Notes under the pieces: generated by a model
Told to the model about the DNA's origin: nothing
Databases searched by the model: none
The model's input: the letters and a program-made list of their open reading frames with translations, nothing else
Translations under genes and position numbers: made by a program
Origin: JBEULC01 sp045504435
GTDB taxonomy: Bacteria > Pseudomonadota > Alphaproteobacteria > WRAU01 > Hepatincolaceae
Direction of reading: 5' to 3'
Length of the DNA stretch: 64,000 nucleotides
NCBI GenBank assembly: GCA_045504435.1
Contig: JBEULC010000001.1
Coordinates: 620,001-684,000, forward strand
Part shown: positions 41,025 to 50,728 of the stretch, piece after piece
Numbering within the stretch: position 1 is the first letter of the stretch
Layout of the letters: each line of letters starts with the position of its first letter

Positions 41025-43486
41025 GTCTAATATTAATTTGCTTAAGGTATTTTATTTAATTATAGCTTTTTATATTTGATATTCTTTGCCTCTTTTCCCC
41101 TTTTTTATTCCCAAAAACTTTACGCCTTTCTCAGAGTTATAGCTTTATAGGGCCTGTAGAATTTTTGAATCCTCTTATCAAGTATCTTTTTAGAAAATTA
41201 TTTTATAAATTTAAAACTTCCTTCTATTTAGCTAGGGATAATAATTTAATAATCTTTGCACCTTATAACATGATAAAAATAGCTCTATGAAAACAAGTGG
41301 CAAATATCCTTACAATTCTCACCCTTTATAATCATATTACTTTTTATCCCTTAAAAGCTTAATTATAGATTTATTGCTCTAAAGTGAAATAAATTAGATA
41401 ATAGAGCAAGAATCTATGGAAGCTTCTTTCAATGCAAGTTTTAGTAGGAAATTTAGCTTAGGATCAATATAATTAATCTAAGCACTTAAGTAGGATAACC
41501 GGTATAAAGATTTTAGGAAAAAAGTGGGCAAAGTAGTCCTTATAAGGAAAATGAATATAATTAAAACTTATAAATTGATAAGAGTTTAAATTTAAATATA
41601 AAATTTTTAAATTTAAACTCTTATATTTAAAATTAAAGGGCACACTGGAGAGTAAGCTCTTAATTTAGGCGTGCTTTAAAATATTCTTAAGCTTAAAAAT
41701 CTGAAAATCAGGATTAAATTAAGAGTATGGAAGTGTAAAATTATATTTTTAAGGTGCAGATTTTTTAAGGAACTTAAACAGCAAAAATTTATATTAAAAC
41801 TACCTTTACAACCTAATTGTTACGCTGCCTTTAAAACTAGCGCTTAAAGCTCTTTTATAATGCCACAAAACTTCCTATGCTTACCCTAATAAAAGCACCA
41901 GCTATTCCCACAACAAACCTTATTTATAAAAAACCTTGTAAAATAAAAGCCAAAAGAAAAGAATAAATAGTAAATTTTTATAAATCTGACTACTTTAAGG
42001 CAGCTCCTCAAAAATTTAATAAATTATTACCCACTAACCTTGAAGTTTTTGAGTGGCCTATGAAAATACTAAAGATAAAAAGCTAAGGAATTTACTAAAT
42101 TATAAATTAATAGAATCAGCCGAGAAAATAAAGTGAGCATAAGCTAATAGGATCCTGTAATACATAGTTTTCCTTATTAATGTTGTAAAAAGTATAAAAA
42201 TTGTTATTTACTAATTGGTAATTGCTAAAAATATAGCTGTTCCAGATTTAAAAGAAATAGGCATAGATCTTGCAAGCCTATATTATTATTACCCTCTTTA
42301 ATAGGACCAAATTAATTATTAAATTTTATAATATTTTCTTTAGGTTATTTTTATATGAGCCAAGCTATGTGGGAAATAATTTGTAATATAGTGTGGCATA
42401 AACTAGGAAAAAGTTAGTGAGAAAAAATAATATACAATCTCCTGATGTTGAGTTAGTTTATAAAACATTTGAGCATATAATATATTAGTTTAGTTACTTA
42501 GATGTTTCCTAGAAACTTAGTGCTGTTATATAAAATTAGCATAGATAATATTATATAATGGCAAAACAGGGGGTGTTATTTGAATATCAAGAGAGAAAAA
42601 TCTGGAGAGAGCAAAATTATTTGCGCTGAAGATTCTTTAAATATAACTCCTTATGATTTTGTATAGGCTAATAAAATAAAGTTAATGTAAAAAATTTAAT
42701 TTTATATAATAACTGTGATATTTTCGAAGATATAAAGGACGTTGGAGATTTGATAAAGGAAAAACTGATTTATAAAAGTTATGTAAATATTGCCTCAAAG
42801 CTCTTATATTTTAAATTTAATGGTGAAAAGCCTGCTTATATAACTTAACCGCCGATACATGAGCTTATAATTTATCATTAGATAAAAAATTTAACAAATA
42901 CAGACACTAGTAGATATTAAAGGAATTTAATTTTATCGCCCCTGATATAGGAAAATGTATATTAGATAATTTTTTCTCTAAAGATAATAAAGAGATTATG
43001 CAAAAATATGATAAAAATTAAAATTTGATGGGTAATTAGATTTTATCTAAAACCCTCATTTATAAAGCTATAATTTTTTAAAATCTCGGTTGTAATTTAC
43101 AGAATTTATTTATAATAATTATTTTTTTCCAAAAACTGGGATCAAAAAAATTATGCTAATTTGAGAAAATAAAAGCTGATTAAGTTTGCTTAATTATGAG
43201 GTTTAGTAAGAATTTTCATCTTTTTATAAAACTATATGGACATTTAAAAGGAAGTAAATTCTAAGTTCTTTAGGATTTTAATAGTTTTCTCACGTCATAG
43301 CCTTAGTACAACTATTGTAGAGAGCAAAAATAAAACAAAAAAGAAATTAGAATAAAAGTTTTTAAGATTATTATTAACTACTATGAAAATTCAATTTAAG
43401 TTCTTTAGAGATAAAGATCTATTTATTTTTACTTAATATTTTGTTTTTTCTCTCATAAGAAATATAATGAAAATGAGCTAGTTGTA
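41025..43486. other. Gene-poor region with coding debris
   Basis: About 2.5 kb without an intact gene; stops are dense in every frame. Only the stretch 42583-43021 looks partly protein-like (listed separately). No RNA gene, IS element or long repeat was recognised. Confidence 0.5.
42583..43021 (+). pseudogene. Possible decayed gene, unidentified
   Basis: Successive frames give protein-like runs: about 30 codons from 42583 (GESKIICAEDSLNITPYDF), 51 codons at 42693-42848 (CDIFEDIKDVGDLIKEKL, then ASKLLYFKFNGEKPAYIT) and a run to about 43021 (FIAPDIGKCILDNFFSKD). The frame changes between them suggest an old coding sequence. No family is recognised, and chance remains possible in AT-rich DNA. 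Confidence 0.3.
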
Positions 43487-44653
43487 TTAATTACCATGTT
43501 GTTCTAAACAAAGGTGAAAATAATGATCAAGCCATTGAGTTAAAAGCATTAGATCCTTTTCCTCCACTGTAACTCCGCACCATATTCTTAGACCCAAAGG
43601 AGCTTTACGATGAGAGCGGATATCATAAGCTATTTGTTCGTCTGCTAATATTTTATGTAAATCATTTAAAAGCTTTAACTGAAATTCTGGAGATAAAGCC
43701 AAATACTTAGGATCAGTTACTTGTAAACAGCAAGCTAATTTAGATAAGTTTTTATTATCTTTGGACACAAAGCTAACCCAACTAGAATTTTGCACCCAAT
43801 CGTAAATAATTTTAAAATTATCAGCGGTTTTTTGCTGACAAAAAGCTAGACCCCCCATATTTTCCACCCAATCCAAACTATCTATGAAATCTAAAAGAGT
43901 TAGTATAGATAAAGTATTAAGAGGTAATCCGGTATCTAACAAAGTTTCATCAACCTTATTATTTTGCTTTATTTTAAAAAGATGAGGAATAGGCCAAGCA
44001 GGACTATAAGTGTTTAAACGCGCAAGGGCTTTTGGCGATAATACTAAAACCCCCGTTTGAGCTTCTCCTCCTAAACATTTTTGCCAAGAAAAAGTTAAAA
44101 CATCAATATTTTCCCATATTACTTTTTCTCCAAAAACATAGGAGGTGGCATCTGCAATTATAAGACCTTTTCTATCAGCAGGAATTTTAATATCTACAGG
44201 AAAAACTATACCTGAGGTAGTACCACAATAAGTAAAAATCACATCATGTTCTTGAAAATTAACCTTTTCTAAGTTAGGAAAATCGCCATAATTACATCTA
44301 AATTCTCTAACATTTTTTATTTGTAATTGTGCAAGATCCTCTAACCACATATAGCCAAATGCTTCCCAAGCCACGCAATCTACAGGCTTAGGTCCCATTA
44401 AATTCCATAAAGCTAATTCCATAGCTCCTGTATCTGATCCAGGAGTTAAAACAATTCTATAATCTGCAGGAATTTTTAAAGTGGTCTTAATTTTACTAAT
44501 TAAGGTTTTAAGTAAGGCTAAAATTTCAACACTACGGTGACTTCTACCAAGCAAAGTTCTATTTAAATTACTTAAATCATATCCAGGGCGCTTAGCCGTA
44601 GGACCGGTGGAAAATCTAGGATTATTTGGCTTAGCAAATGGTAAAGGATGCAT
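43487..44653 (-). CDS. serC: Phosphoserine aminotransferase
   Basis: PLP enzyme that transaminates 3-phosphohydroxypyruvate to phosphoserine in serine synthesis; some homologues also serve pyridoxal phosphate synthesis. It is 388 aa. The N-terminus NPRFSTGPTAKRPGY and LGRSHRSVE are typical of the alphaproteobacterial/archaeal branch. PLP-binding features are LTPGSDTGAMELA and the Schiff-base lysine in FSWQKCLGGEAQTGV. The C-terminal GLRIWCGVTVE carries the carboxylate-binding Arg. SerA and SerB are not nearby. It lies 28 bp after the unknown membrane gene on the same strand. Confidence 0.88.
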   Translation of the reverse strand: MHPLPFAKPNNPRFSTGPTAKRPGYDLSNLNRTLLGRSHRSVEILALLKTLISKIKTTLKIPADYRIVLTPGSDTGAMELALWNLMGPKPVDCVAWEAFGYMWLEDLAQLQIKNVREFRCNYGDFPNLEKVNFQEHDVIFTYCGTTSGIVFPVDIKIPADRKGLIIADATSYVFGEKVIWENIDVLTFSWQKCLGGEAQTGVLVLSPKALARLNTYSPAWPIPHLFKIKQNNKVDETLLDTGLPLNTLSILTLLDFIDSLDWVENMGGLAFCQQKTADNFKIIYDWVQNSSWVSFVSKDNKNLSKLACCLQVTDPKYLALSPEFQLKLLNDLHKILADEQIAYDIRSHRKAPLGLRIWCGVTVEEKDLMLLTQWLDHYFHLCLEQHGN

Positions 44654-44681
44654 ATTATTCCTAAGTTTATATTAGTAATTT

Positions 44682-45299
44682 TTAGGAGCTAGAGGCTTTA
44701 GATTTTTTATATATATAAATCAGTAAAAGGCGTATAAATATATTTAAACCGATCAACATCATGAAAAAGAGATAGATGTAATCAAAAAATATAGGTAATA
44801 AGGAAGAAAAGATAAGGAAATTAAGAATTAAAAAATTTTCTATAACATAAAAAAATGGATAATGGAAAAATTTAGTAGGGGCTTTTAAGGATTTTGTAGC
44901 GGTATTATTTAAAATAAAAAGTAACCCAAAGCTTAATAAAACAATAAGAGCTCCATTAAAAGGGGATAAAAACCTTACTTCATATAACTCCGCATTTAAG
45001 TATAAATATAAAAAGCAAAAGAAAAAACCAAATAAGAAAATATCGGTCATCAAATTATGATTACTAAAAATTCTTTTAAGTTTTTCCATATTGTTTTTAA
45101 CCAATAATATATATAAAACTGTAAAAGGCAATAAAGATAAAATGAGGAGGAAATGGATTTTATAAATTAAAGCAAAAGATAAAATAAATAGATTAATAAT
45201 AAAAAGCCCAATAAAAAATGAAACACTAATATTGGTTAATTTCTTATTAATTTTAATCAAATAATAAGAAAAATGGTAATTAAAAAATTGATAAAACAT
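44682..45299 (-). CDS. Hypothetical multi-spanning membrane protein
   Basis: 205 aa, very rich in Phe, Leu and Ile, with about six predicted membrane segments (for example around residues 26-45, 46-68, 85-105, 115-133, 147-165 and 170-195) and a lysine-rich C-terminus. No family is recognised. It lies immediately upstream of the serC-like gene on minus and may be co-transcribed. Codon use looks like that of its neighbours. Confidence 0.65.
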   Translation of the reverse strand: MFYQFFNYHFSYYLIKINKKLTNISVSFFIGLFIINLFILSFALIYKIHFLLILSLLPFTVLYILLVKNNMEKLKRIFSNHNLMTDIFLFGFFFCFLYLYLNAELYEVRFLSPFNGALIVLLSFGLLFILNNTATKSLKAPTKFFHYPFFYVIENFLILNFLIFSSLLPIFFDYIYLFFMMLIGLNIFIRLLLIYIYKKSKASSS

Positions 45300-45810
45300 A
45301 AAATCTCCTAAATTATAGTGCTTTAAGGGATAGAGTTTTAAGGGAAATTTAATTACGATTTATATGTAAAACAATAAATTAATGGTTTCCCCTTTAAGTA
45401 AGATTTATTTTCTTAATCATAAATTTTAAAATATTTTAGGGAAAAGATCAACTTATTTATTTAGATTTTAGCTAATGAACTTTAATTGGCAAACTGGTAA
45501 AGTATTTAATAAATATTAAGTTAAATAAAGTAAGAAAATAATTGCACTTTATTAGATTGATAAAAACAGATTACAAGAATTAAATTAAGTATGTTTATTT
45601 AATTGAGCTTAATAAAAATTTAATTTAACACGAAGTAAGAAGAAGTTTCGGTTTTAAAGCATATATTTTTAAGAGGTTTTAGTGAAATTTATAGAGAATA
45701 AACCTTCATGATTTATTTAATTTTAATGGTAAATCAATGTAAGTAAATCAAAAAAAAATACCTTTAAAACAAATAACATGGATTTAAAGTCTGAAATAAT
45801 TTACAAGAGG
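45300..45810. other. Intergenic region between the membrane gene and tRNA-Leu
   Basis: Some 510 AT-rich bases with no gene seen. It should contain the promoter for the minus-strand membrane protein / serC pair and the end of the tRNA-Leu transcript. Confidence 0.45.
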
Positions 45811-45897
45811 TGGTGCGAGTAGCCGGAATCGAACCGGCATGGTATTACTACCGCAGGATTTTAAGTCCTGTGCGTCTACCTGTTCCGCCATACTCGC
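45811..45897 (-). tRNA. tRNA-Leu (anticodon TAA)
   Basis: Reading minus from 45897: acceptor GCGAGTA, D-arm GGCGGAACAGGTAGACGC, anticodon stem CAGGA/TCCTG around CTTAAAA, a long variable arm as in all class II tRNAs, T-arm GCCGGTTCGATTCCGGC, acceptor TACTCGC, discriminator A, encoded CCA (87 nt). Confidence 0.97.
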
Positions 45898-46261
45898 ATT
45901 AAATGAATAAGCAAAATAATATCATAGTTTTTTTAATGTGCAATAGTTAAATTAAGATTTTTATAGTTTTTTAATAATGCAAAAAATAAGACCTAGTTGT
46001 TTAAATATTATAACAACGAATAACAACCAAAATAGTTGGTTATGCGATTAATGTATGCTATATTAAGGAAATTAATTTTTTAGCCCGCTGCTTTTAGATA
46101 AGGCCATGCTATAACTGTAGGGTAATAAAGTAGTACTTATAGGTTTGTGCTTATTAAATATATTTAATAAGATAAAAAAATTATTGTATAATCAAACCTT
46201 ATAAATTAGCTAAATAATTCTATATATAAATATAATAAACTCCGCAAATAAAAGGGCTATA
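45898..46261. other. Divergent intergenic region upstream of secA
   Basis: About 360 bases between tRNA-Leu (minus) and secA (plus). It holds an imperfect inverted repeat around AACAACCAAAATAGTTGGTT (46020-46045). Promoters are expected here but none stood out. Confidence 0.45.
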
Positions 46262-48892
46262 ATGCTTAACTTTTTACTAGGTATTTTTAAAAATAGAGAT
46301 AATGAAAAGATAATCAAAAGATTTTTGCCGACTATAGAAAAAATTAATGCTTTTGAAACTCCTTTTGAAAAATTAAGCGATGAGGAGCTAAAAAACAAAA
46401 CAGCAAGTTTTAAAGCGCACCTTGCGCAAGGTAAAACCCTTGACCAAATTTTACCTGAAGCTTTTGCCACTGTAAGAGAAGCAGCTAAAAGAGTACTAAA
46501 GCAAAGGCATTTTGATGTACAGCTAATGGGCGGTATCGCTTTACATAATGCCATGATATCAGAGATGTTAACAGGGGAAGGTAAGACTTTGGTATCAACA
46601 TTGCCCGCATATTTAAATGCTTTGCTAGGTAAAGGTGTGCACATTATTACAGTAAATGATTATTTGGCTCAAAGAGATAGCAGGTGGATGGGTCAGATTT
46701 TTAATTTCTTAGGTCTTAGCGTAGGTGTGATTTTAAGTAGTTCTTCAGAAGAAGATAGAAAAATAGCTTATAGTTCTGATATTACTTATGGTACAAATAA
46801 TGAATTTGGTTTTGATTATCTTAGAGATAATATGAAAACAAATATTAATGCTTTAATCCAACGACCTTTTTACTATGCTATTATCGATGAAATAGATTCC
46901 ATTTTAATTGATGAAGCTAGAACCCCTTTGATTATTTCAGGCAGCAGTGATGACCGTACGGAATTATACAAAGTAGCCAATGGTTTTGTTAAATATTTTG
47001 ATCAAAAAGAAGATTTTGCCATCGATGAAAAGCAAAAAAGTATTAACATTACTGAAAAGGGTTTAGAAAAACTAGAGGGTATTCTTAATAAATCAGGACT
47101 AATTATCAAGGGATCTTTATTTGATTCTCATAATATTCAATTATATCACTTTATAGTGCAGGCTTTAAGGGCACATCATTTGTTTAAAAAAGAGGTAGAT
47201 TATATTATAAAAGATGGCGAAGCTATTATTATTGATGAATTTACTGGAAGGATTATGGATGGTAGACGTTTTTCTGAAGGGCTACACCAAGCGCTTGAGG
47301 CCAAAGAGGGGTTAAAAGTAAAAGAAGAAAATCAAACTTTAGCTTCAATTACTTTCCAAAATTATTTTAAGATGTACCCTAAATTAGGAGGGATGACAGG
47401 CACTGCTTTAACCGAAGCCCAGGAATTTATTGAAATCTATAATTTAAAGGTAGTCAATATTCCTTCTCATAGAAAAGTGCTAAGAAAAGATTTTAATGAT
47501 GAGATTTATCTTACCTATAAAGAAAAAGAAAAAGCAATAATCCTTAAGGTAAAAGATTGTTATGAAAAACAACAACCCGTATTAATTGGTACAGTTAGTA
47601 TTGAAAAATCAGAATCTTTATCTATGGCATTAAAGGCGGCCAAGCTGCCTCATAAGGTTTTAAACGCTAAATATCATGAAACTGAAGCTTATATAATTTC
47701 TCAAGCCGGTAAGCCAGGAGCTATTACCATTGCCACTAATATGGCAGGTAGGGGAACAGATATTCAGCTTGGGGGTAATATGGAAATGTTGCTCGCTAAG
47801 GAAGATTATTCTAAACTTGATGAAAGTGAAAAAGAAAAAAGAATCTTTGAAATTAAAGAGCACGTTCAACGAGATAAAAAAATCGCTATGGAGACAGGGG
47901 GCTTATTTGTTATTGGTACTGAGCGTCATGAGAGTAGGAGGATAGATAATCAATTAAGAGGTCGTGCGGGGCGCCAAGGGGAGCCTGGGGCTTCAAGGTT
48001 TTATATATCTTTAGAAGATGATTTGATGAGAGTTTTTGGTTCTAATAAGCTAGAAAGCACTTTAAAAAGACTAGGATTTAAAGAAGATGAAGCCATTTCT
48101 CATCCTATGATTTCAAAGGCTATTGAAAAAGCACAAAAAAGGGTAGAGCAATATAATTTTGAGACCAGAAAAAGCTTATTAAAATTTGATAATGTGATCA
48201 ATGAGCAAAGAAAAGTTATTTATGGCCAGCGTAAGCAAATAATGAATCAAGAAATTAATACTTTAAATTTGGTAAAAGATAATATGGCAGAAATTGCAGA
48301 ACAAATAGTTCAAGCTCATTTACCAGAAAAAGAATATAGAGAAAAATGGGCATTTACTACTTTAAGAGCTGATTTAGCAAGAATTTTTAATAATCATGAT
48401 TTAGATGTGGAAAAGCTAGCTATTGAAGAAGCTAAAGAATTAGATGAGATTATCGAGCTGATAGTAATTCAAGCCCAAAAGAAAATAGATGAAAAAATTG
48501 CTCAAGTAAGCTTAGATAATTTTGAAACAGCTTTAAGAAGTATTGTATTACAAATGCTTGATTATTCATGGAAAAAACATTTATTAGAGTTAGATCATGT
48601 AAGAGGAGCGATCAATCTTAGGGCTTATGCTAATAAAGATCCTTTTAATGAATACCAAAAAGAATCTTTTATTTTATTTTCAGGAATGTTAGAAGAATTT
48701 AAAGAAAGAATAGTTAGTATAGCTACTCATATTGAGTTTACTGTAGAGCCAAATCCTGAGAAAAACCTTTCTAATACTTCTAATTTAATAACTGCTCCAA
48801 TAATTGAAAATAAAAATATAGGGAAAGTAGGGAGAAATGATCCTTGCCCTTGTAATTCGGGGAAAAAATATAAAAATTGTCATGGTAAATAA
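46262..48892 (+). CDS. secA: Preprotein translocase ATPase SecA
   Basis: Motor that drives unfolded preproteins through SecYEG. It is 876 aa, normal length. NBD1 has the Walker A segment MLTGEGKTL (GEGKT at 105-109) and the DEAD-type box IIDEIDSILIDEART. PPXD, NBD2 (GRAGRQGEPG), the helical scaffold and the C-terminal zinc-binding SEC-C motif (DPCPCNSGKKYKNCHGK) complete it. The ribosome site before the ATG is poor. It starts a plus-strand run reaching der. Confidence 0.98.
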   Translation: MLNFLLGIFKNRDNEKIIKRFLPTIEKINAFETPFEKLSDEELKNKTASFKAHLAQGKTLDQILPEAFATVREAAKRVLKQRHFDVQLMGGIALHNAMISEMLTGEGKTLVSTLPAYLNALLGKGVHIITVNDYLAQRDSRWMGQIFNFLGLSVGVILSSSSEEDRKIAYSSDITYGTNNEFGFDYLRDNMKTNINALIQRPFYYAIIDEIDSILIDEARTPLIISGSSDDRTELYKVANGFVKYFDQKEDFAIDEKQKSINITEKGLEKLEGILNKSGLIIKGSLFDSHNIQLYHFIVQALRAHHLFKKEVDYIIKDGEAIIIDEFTGRIMDGRRFSEGLHQALEAKEGLKVKEENQTLASITFQNYFKMYPKLGGMTGTALTEAQEFIEIYNLKVVNIPSHRKVLRKDFNDEIYLTYKEKEKAIILKVKDCYEKQQPVLIGTVSIEKSESLSMALKAAKLPHKVLNAKYHETEAYIISQAGKPGAITIATNMAGRGTDIQLGGNMEMLLAKEDYSKLDESEKEKRIFEIKEHVQRDKKIAMETGGLFVIGTERHESRRIDNQLRGRAGRQGEPGASRFYISLEDDLMRVFGSNKLESTLKRLGFKEDEAISHPMISKAIEKAQKRVEQYNFETRKSLLKFDNVINEQRKVIYGQRKQIMNQEINTLNLVKDNMAEIAEQIVQAHLPEKEYREKWAFTTLRADLARIFNNHDLDVEKLAIEEAKELDEIIELIVIQAQKKIDEKIAQVSLDNFETALRSIVLQMLDYSWKKHLLELDHVRGAINLRAYANKDPFNEYQKESFILFSGMLEEFKERIVSIATHIEFTVEPNPEKNLSNTSNLITAPIIENKNIGKVGRNDPCPCNSGKKYKNCHGK

Positions 48893-48931
48893 TTTAATTA
48901 ATTAACAAAAGGATAAGGAATAAGTAAGACT

Positions 48932-49381
48932 ATGTTCACAGTTTTAGATTACACAATATTTTTATTATCTAGTATAATTATTATTTTTTCTGCTTATAAT
49001 GGTTTTTTAAAAGAGTTTAATTATATTTTTAATATAATAGTGGCTATGATGATATCCTATTTTGCTGGAAATTATGTAAAACATTATTTAGATAATTTTA
49101 TTCCTATTAAGCTTTTTAGCTTTTTAATAGCTTATGGTATGATTTTTATTATTGCTTTATTGTGGCTAAATCAACTTCTAGGAAAATTATTTGCTAGATT
49201 TCAATTTAGCCGAAGTTCGGATATTATCCTAGGAGCAGTGCTGGGAATAATAAAAAGTATTGCCTCGATTTATTTAGTTTTTATTATAATAGAAATGGGG
49301 CTTCCTATAAGCGCGCAGCCAAATTTTATTAAAAATTCTTACATCAAACATATATTTGATAATTCTGCTTTAATCCGATAG
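48932..49381 (+). CDS. CvpA family membrane protein
   Basis: 149 aa with about four membrane segments and the CvpA start LDYTIFLLSSIIIIFSAYNGF. Family members are linked to colicin V export and envelope homeostasis, with no biochemical function settled. AAGGATAAGGA lies upstream. The gene is 39 bp after secA. Confidence 0.82.
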   Translation: MFTVLDYTIFLLSSIIIIFSAYNGFLKEFNYIFNIIVAMMISYFAGNYVKHYLDNFIPIKLFSFLIAYGMIFIIALLWLNQLLGKLFARFQFSRSSDIILGAVLGIIKSIASIYLVFIIIEMGLPISAQPNFIKNSYIKHIFDNSALIR

Positions 49382-49428
49382 TGGTGTCATAGAATTATGT
49401 ATCAATCTAAAAGTAAGGAAGTTAGGAA

Positions 49429-50046
49429 ATGATGAGCTTTATTGATACTTTTGTATTATCCTTCTTTACTTTTTTTGCTACTGTATCTCCTATTAGTAGT
49501 TTAATATTATTTATGTCCTTAACGGGAAATTATTCAAGTATACGCAGGAAGGAAATAGCAGTTAAGGCTATATTTATAAGTTCCATTATCTTGATAGGCG
49601 TTATGTTTTTAGGGGCCTTTATTTTAGATTTTTACGGTATTCATTTTTATGCCGTGAGAACAGCAGGAGGGTTATTATTGCTAATAACTGCCACAGGGAT
49701 GATATTTGGTGATGATACTGAAGGGTATGATAGATCAAAAGCGGTAATTACTAAGGATATCACCATTTTTCCTCTATCGGTACCGATTATCGCTGGCCCA
49801 GGAGCAATGACTGCGAGCATGCTTTTAATTCAAATTGAAGGCTTTATCCTAAAAATGGCAGTATTGGGCGCACTAGTTCTTAATTTGTTACTTACCCTAA
49901 TTTTCCTATTGCTTTCAGACAAGATTATAGCTAAAATAAGTAAGTCAGTAATAGAAGTTTTTATGAGGATTGCAGGGCTGATCCTTGCTTCTCTTGCTAT
50001 CCAATTTATATTTGATGGATTAAAAGAATCTGGGGTTTTTAAATAA
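49429..50046 (+). CDS. MarC family membrane protein
   Basis: 205 aa with six membrane segments. The N-terminal FFATVSPISSLILFMSLT and the second-repeat PLSVPIIAGPGAMTAS (PI-x-AGPGA signature) define the MarC/UPF0056 family. The function is unknown; the old link to multiple antibiotic resistance is not supported. Two adjacent ATGs occur at 49429 and 49432 after AAGGAAGTTAGGAA. Confidence 0.9.
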   Translation: MMSFIDTFVLSFFTFFATVSPISSLILFMSLTGNYSSIRRKEIAVKAIFISSIILIGVMFLGAFILDFYGIHFYAVRTAGGLLLLITATGMIFGDDTEGYDRSKAVITKDITIFPLSVPIIAGPGAMTASMLLIQIEGFILKMAVLGALVLNLLLTLIFLLLSDKIIAKISKSVIEVFMRIAGLILASLAIQFIFDGLKESGVFK

Positions 50047-50057
50047 AAGGTTAAACA

Positions 50058-50723
50058 ATGGAAATAGATAAGCAGCTACTAAAAGAAATTAATAGAGATT
50101 TAAAAAGAGATAAAATTTTCAATTTTCTAAGGAGATATAAAAAGCACATATTTTGTATTGTGTTACTCTTAATTTTAGTAATTAGTAGTTACTTAATTTA
50201 TAGTTATTACTTGAATAATAAGGCAGAGAAAAATAGCCTTACTTTTGCGGAAGCTAAAAATGCTATTGCTGTAGGTAAGGAAGAAGATGCCAGGGTTTTA
50301 TTAGATAACTTAATAAAAGATGGTACTAAAGGTTATGCTTTTTTAGCTTATATGGAACAAATTAATATTTTACTTAAAAAAGGTGCCTTACCTGAGGCAA
50401 TTAAGCTATTGCAAGAGGCAAGACGTTCGATTAATTTACCTGATTATTATAAAGATTATTTGGATACTGTGTTTTTTATGACCAGATTAAATAATAATGA
50501 AGATATAGGAATATTAACGGAAGATCTTAAAGAACATTTGGATAAAGATAGTAGTTTTTACTTTGCTGATTTAGAAATGTATGCATCTTTATTAGCCATA
50601 CAAAAAAAGTATGAAGATGCTCTAAAAGTTTATGAAGAAATTATTCAAGCTGAAAAATCCCCTATAGATACTAAAGAAAGAGCAAAAAGAGCAAAAAGCT
50701 TATTATTAGGATATAAAAAGTAG
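50058..50723 (+). CDS. YfgM-like TPR protein
   Basis: 221 aa, one N-terminal membrane segment (about 29-50) and a periplasmic TPR-like part: AEAKNAIAVGKEEDARVLLDNL and DALKVYEEIIQAEKSPIDTKERAKRAKSLL. In Enterobacteria YfgM is an ancillary SecYEG partner that links to periplasmic chaperones. The yfgM-bamB-der order is conserved in many proteobacteria and here supports the call. Five bases separate it from the bamB-like gene. Confidence 0.75.
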   Translation: MEIDKQLLKEINRDLKRDKIFNFLRRYKKHIFCIVLLLILVISSYLIYSYYLNNKAEKNSLTFAEAKNAIAVGKEEDARVLLDNLIKDGTKGYAFLAYMEQINILLKKGALPEAIKLLQEARRSINLPDYYKDYLDTVFFMTRLNNNEDIGILTEDLKEHLDKDSSFYFADLEMYASLLAIQKKYEDALKVYEEIIQAEKSPIDTKERAKRAKSLLLGYKK

Positions 50724-50728
50724 TAACG

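Noticed and set aside
46020..46045. Imperfect inverted repeat upstream of secA as an operator
   Set aside because: Pairing has mismatches and no known regulator matches; too weak to call.
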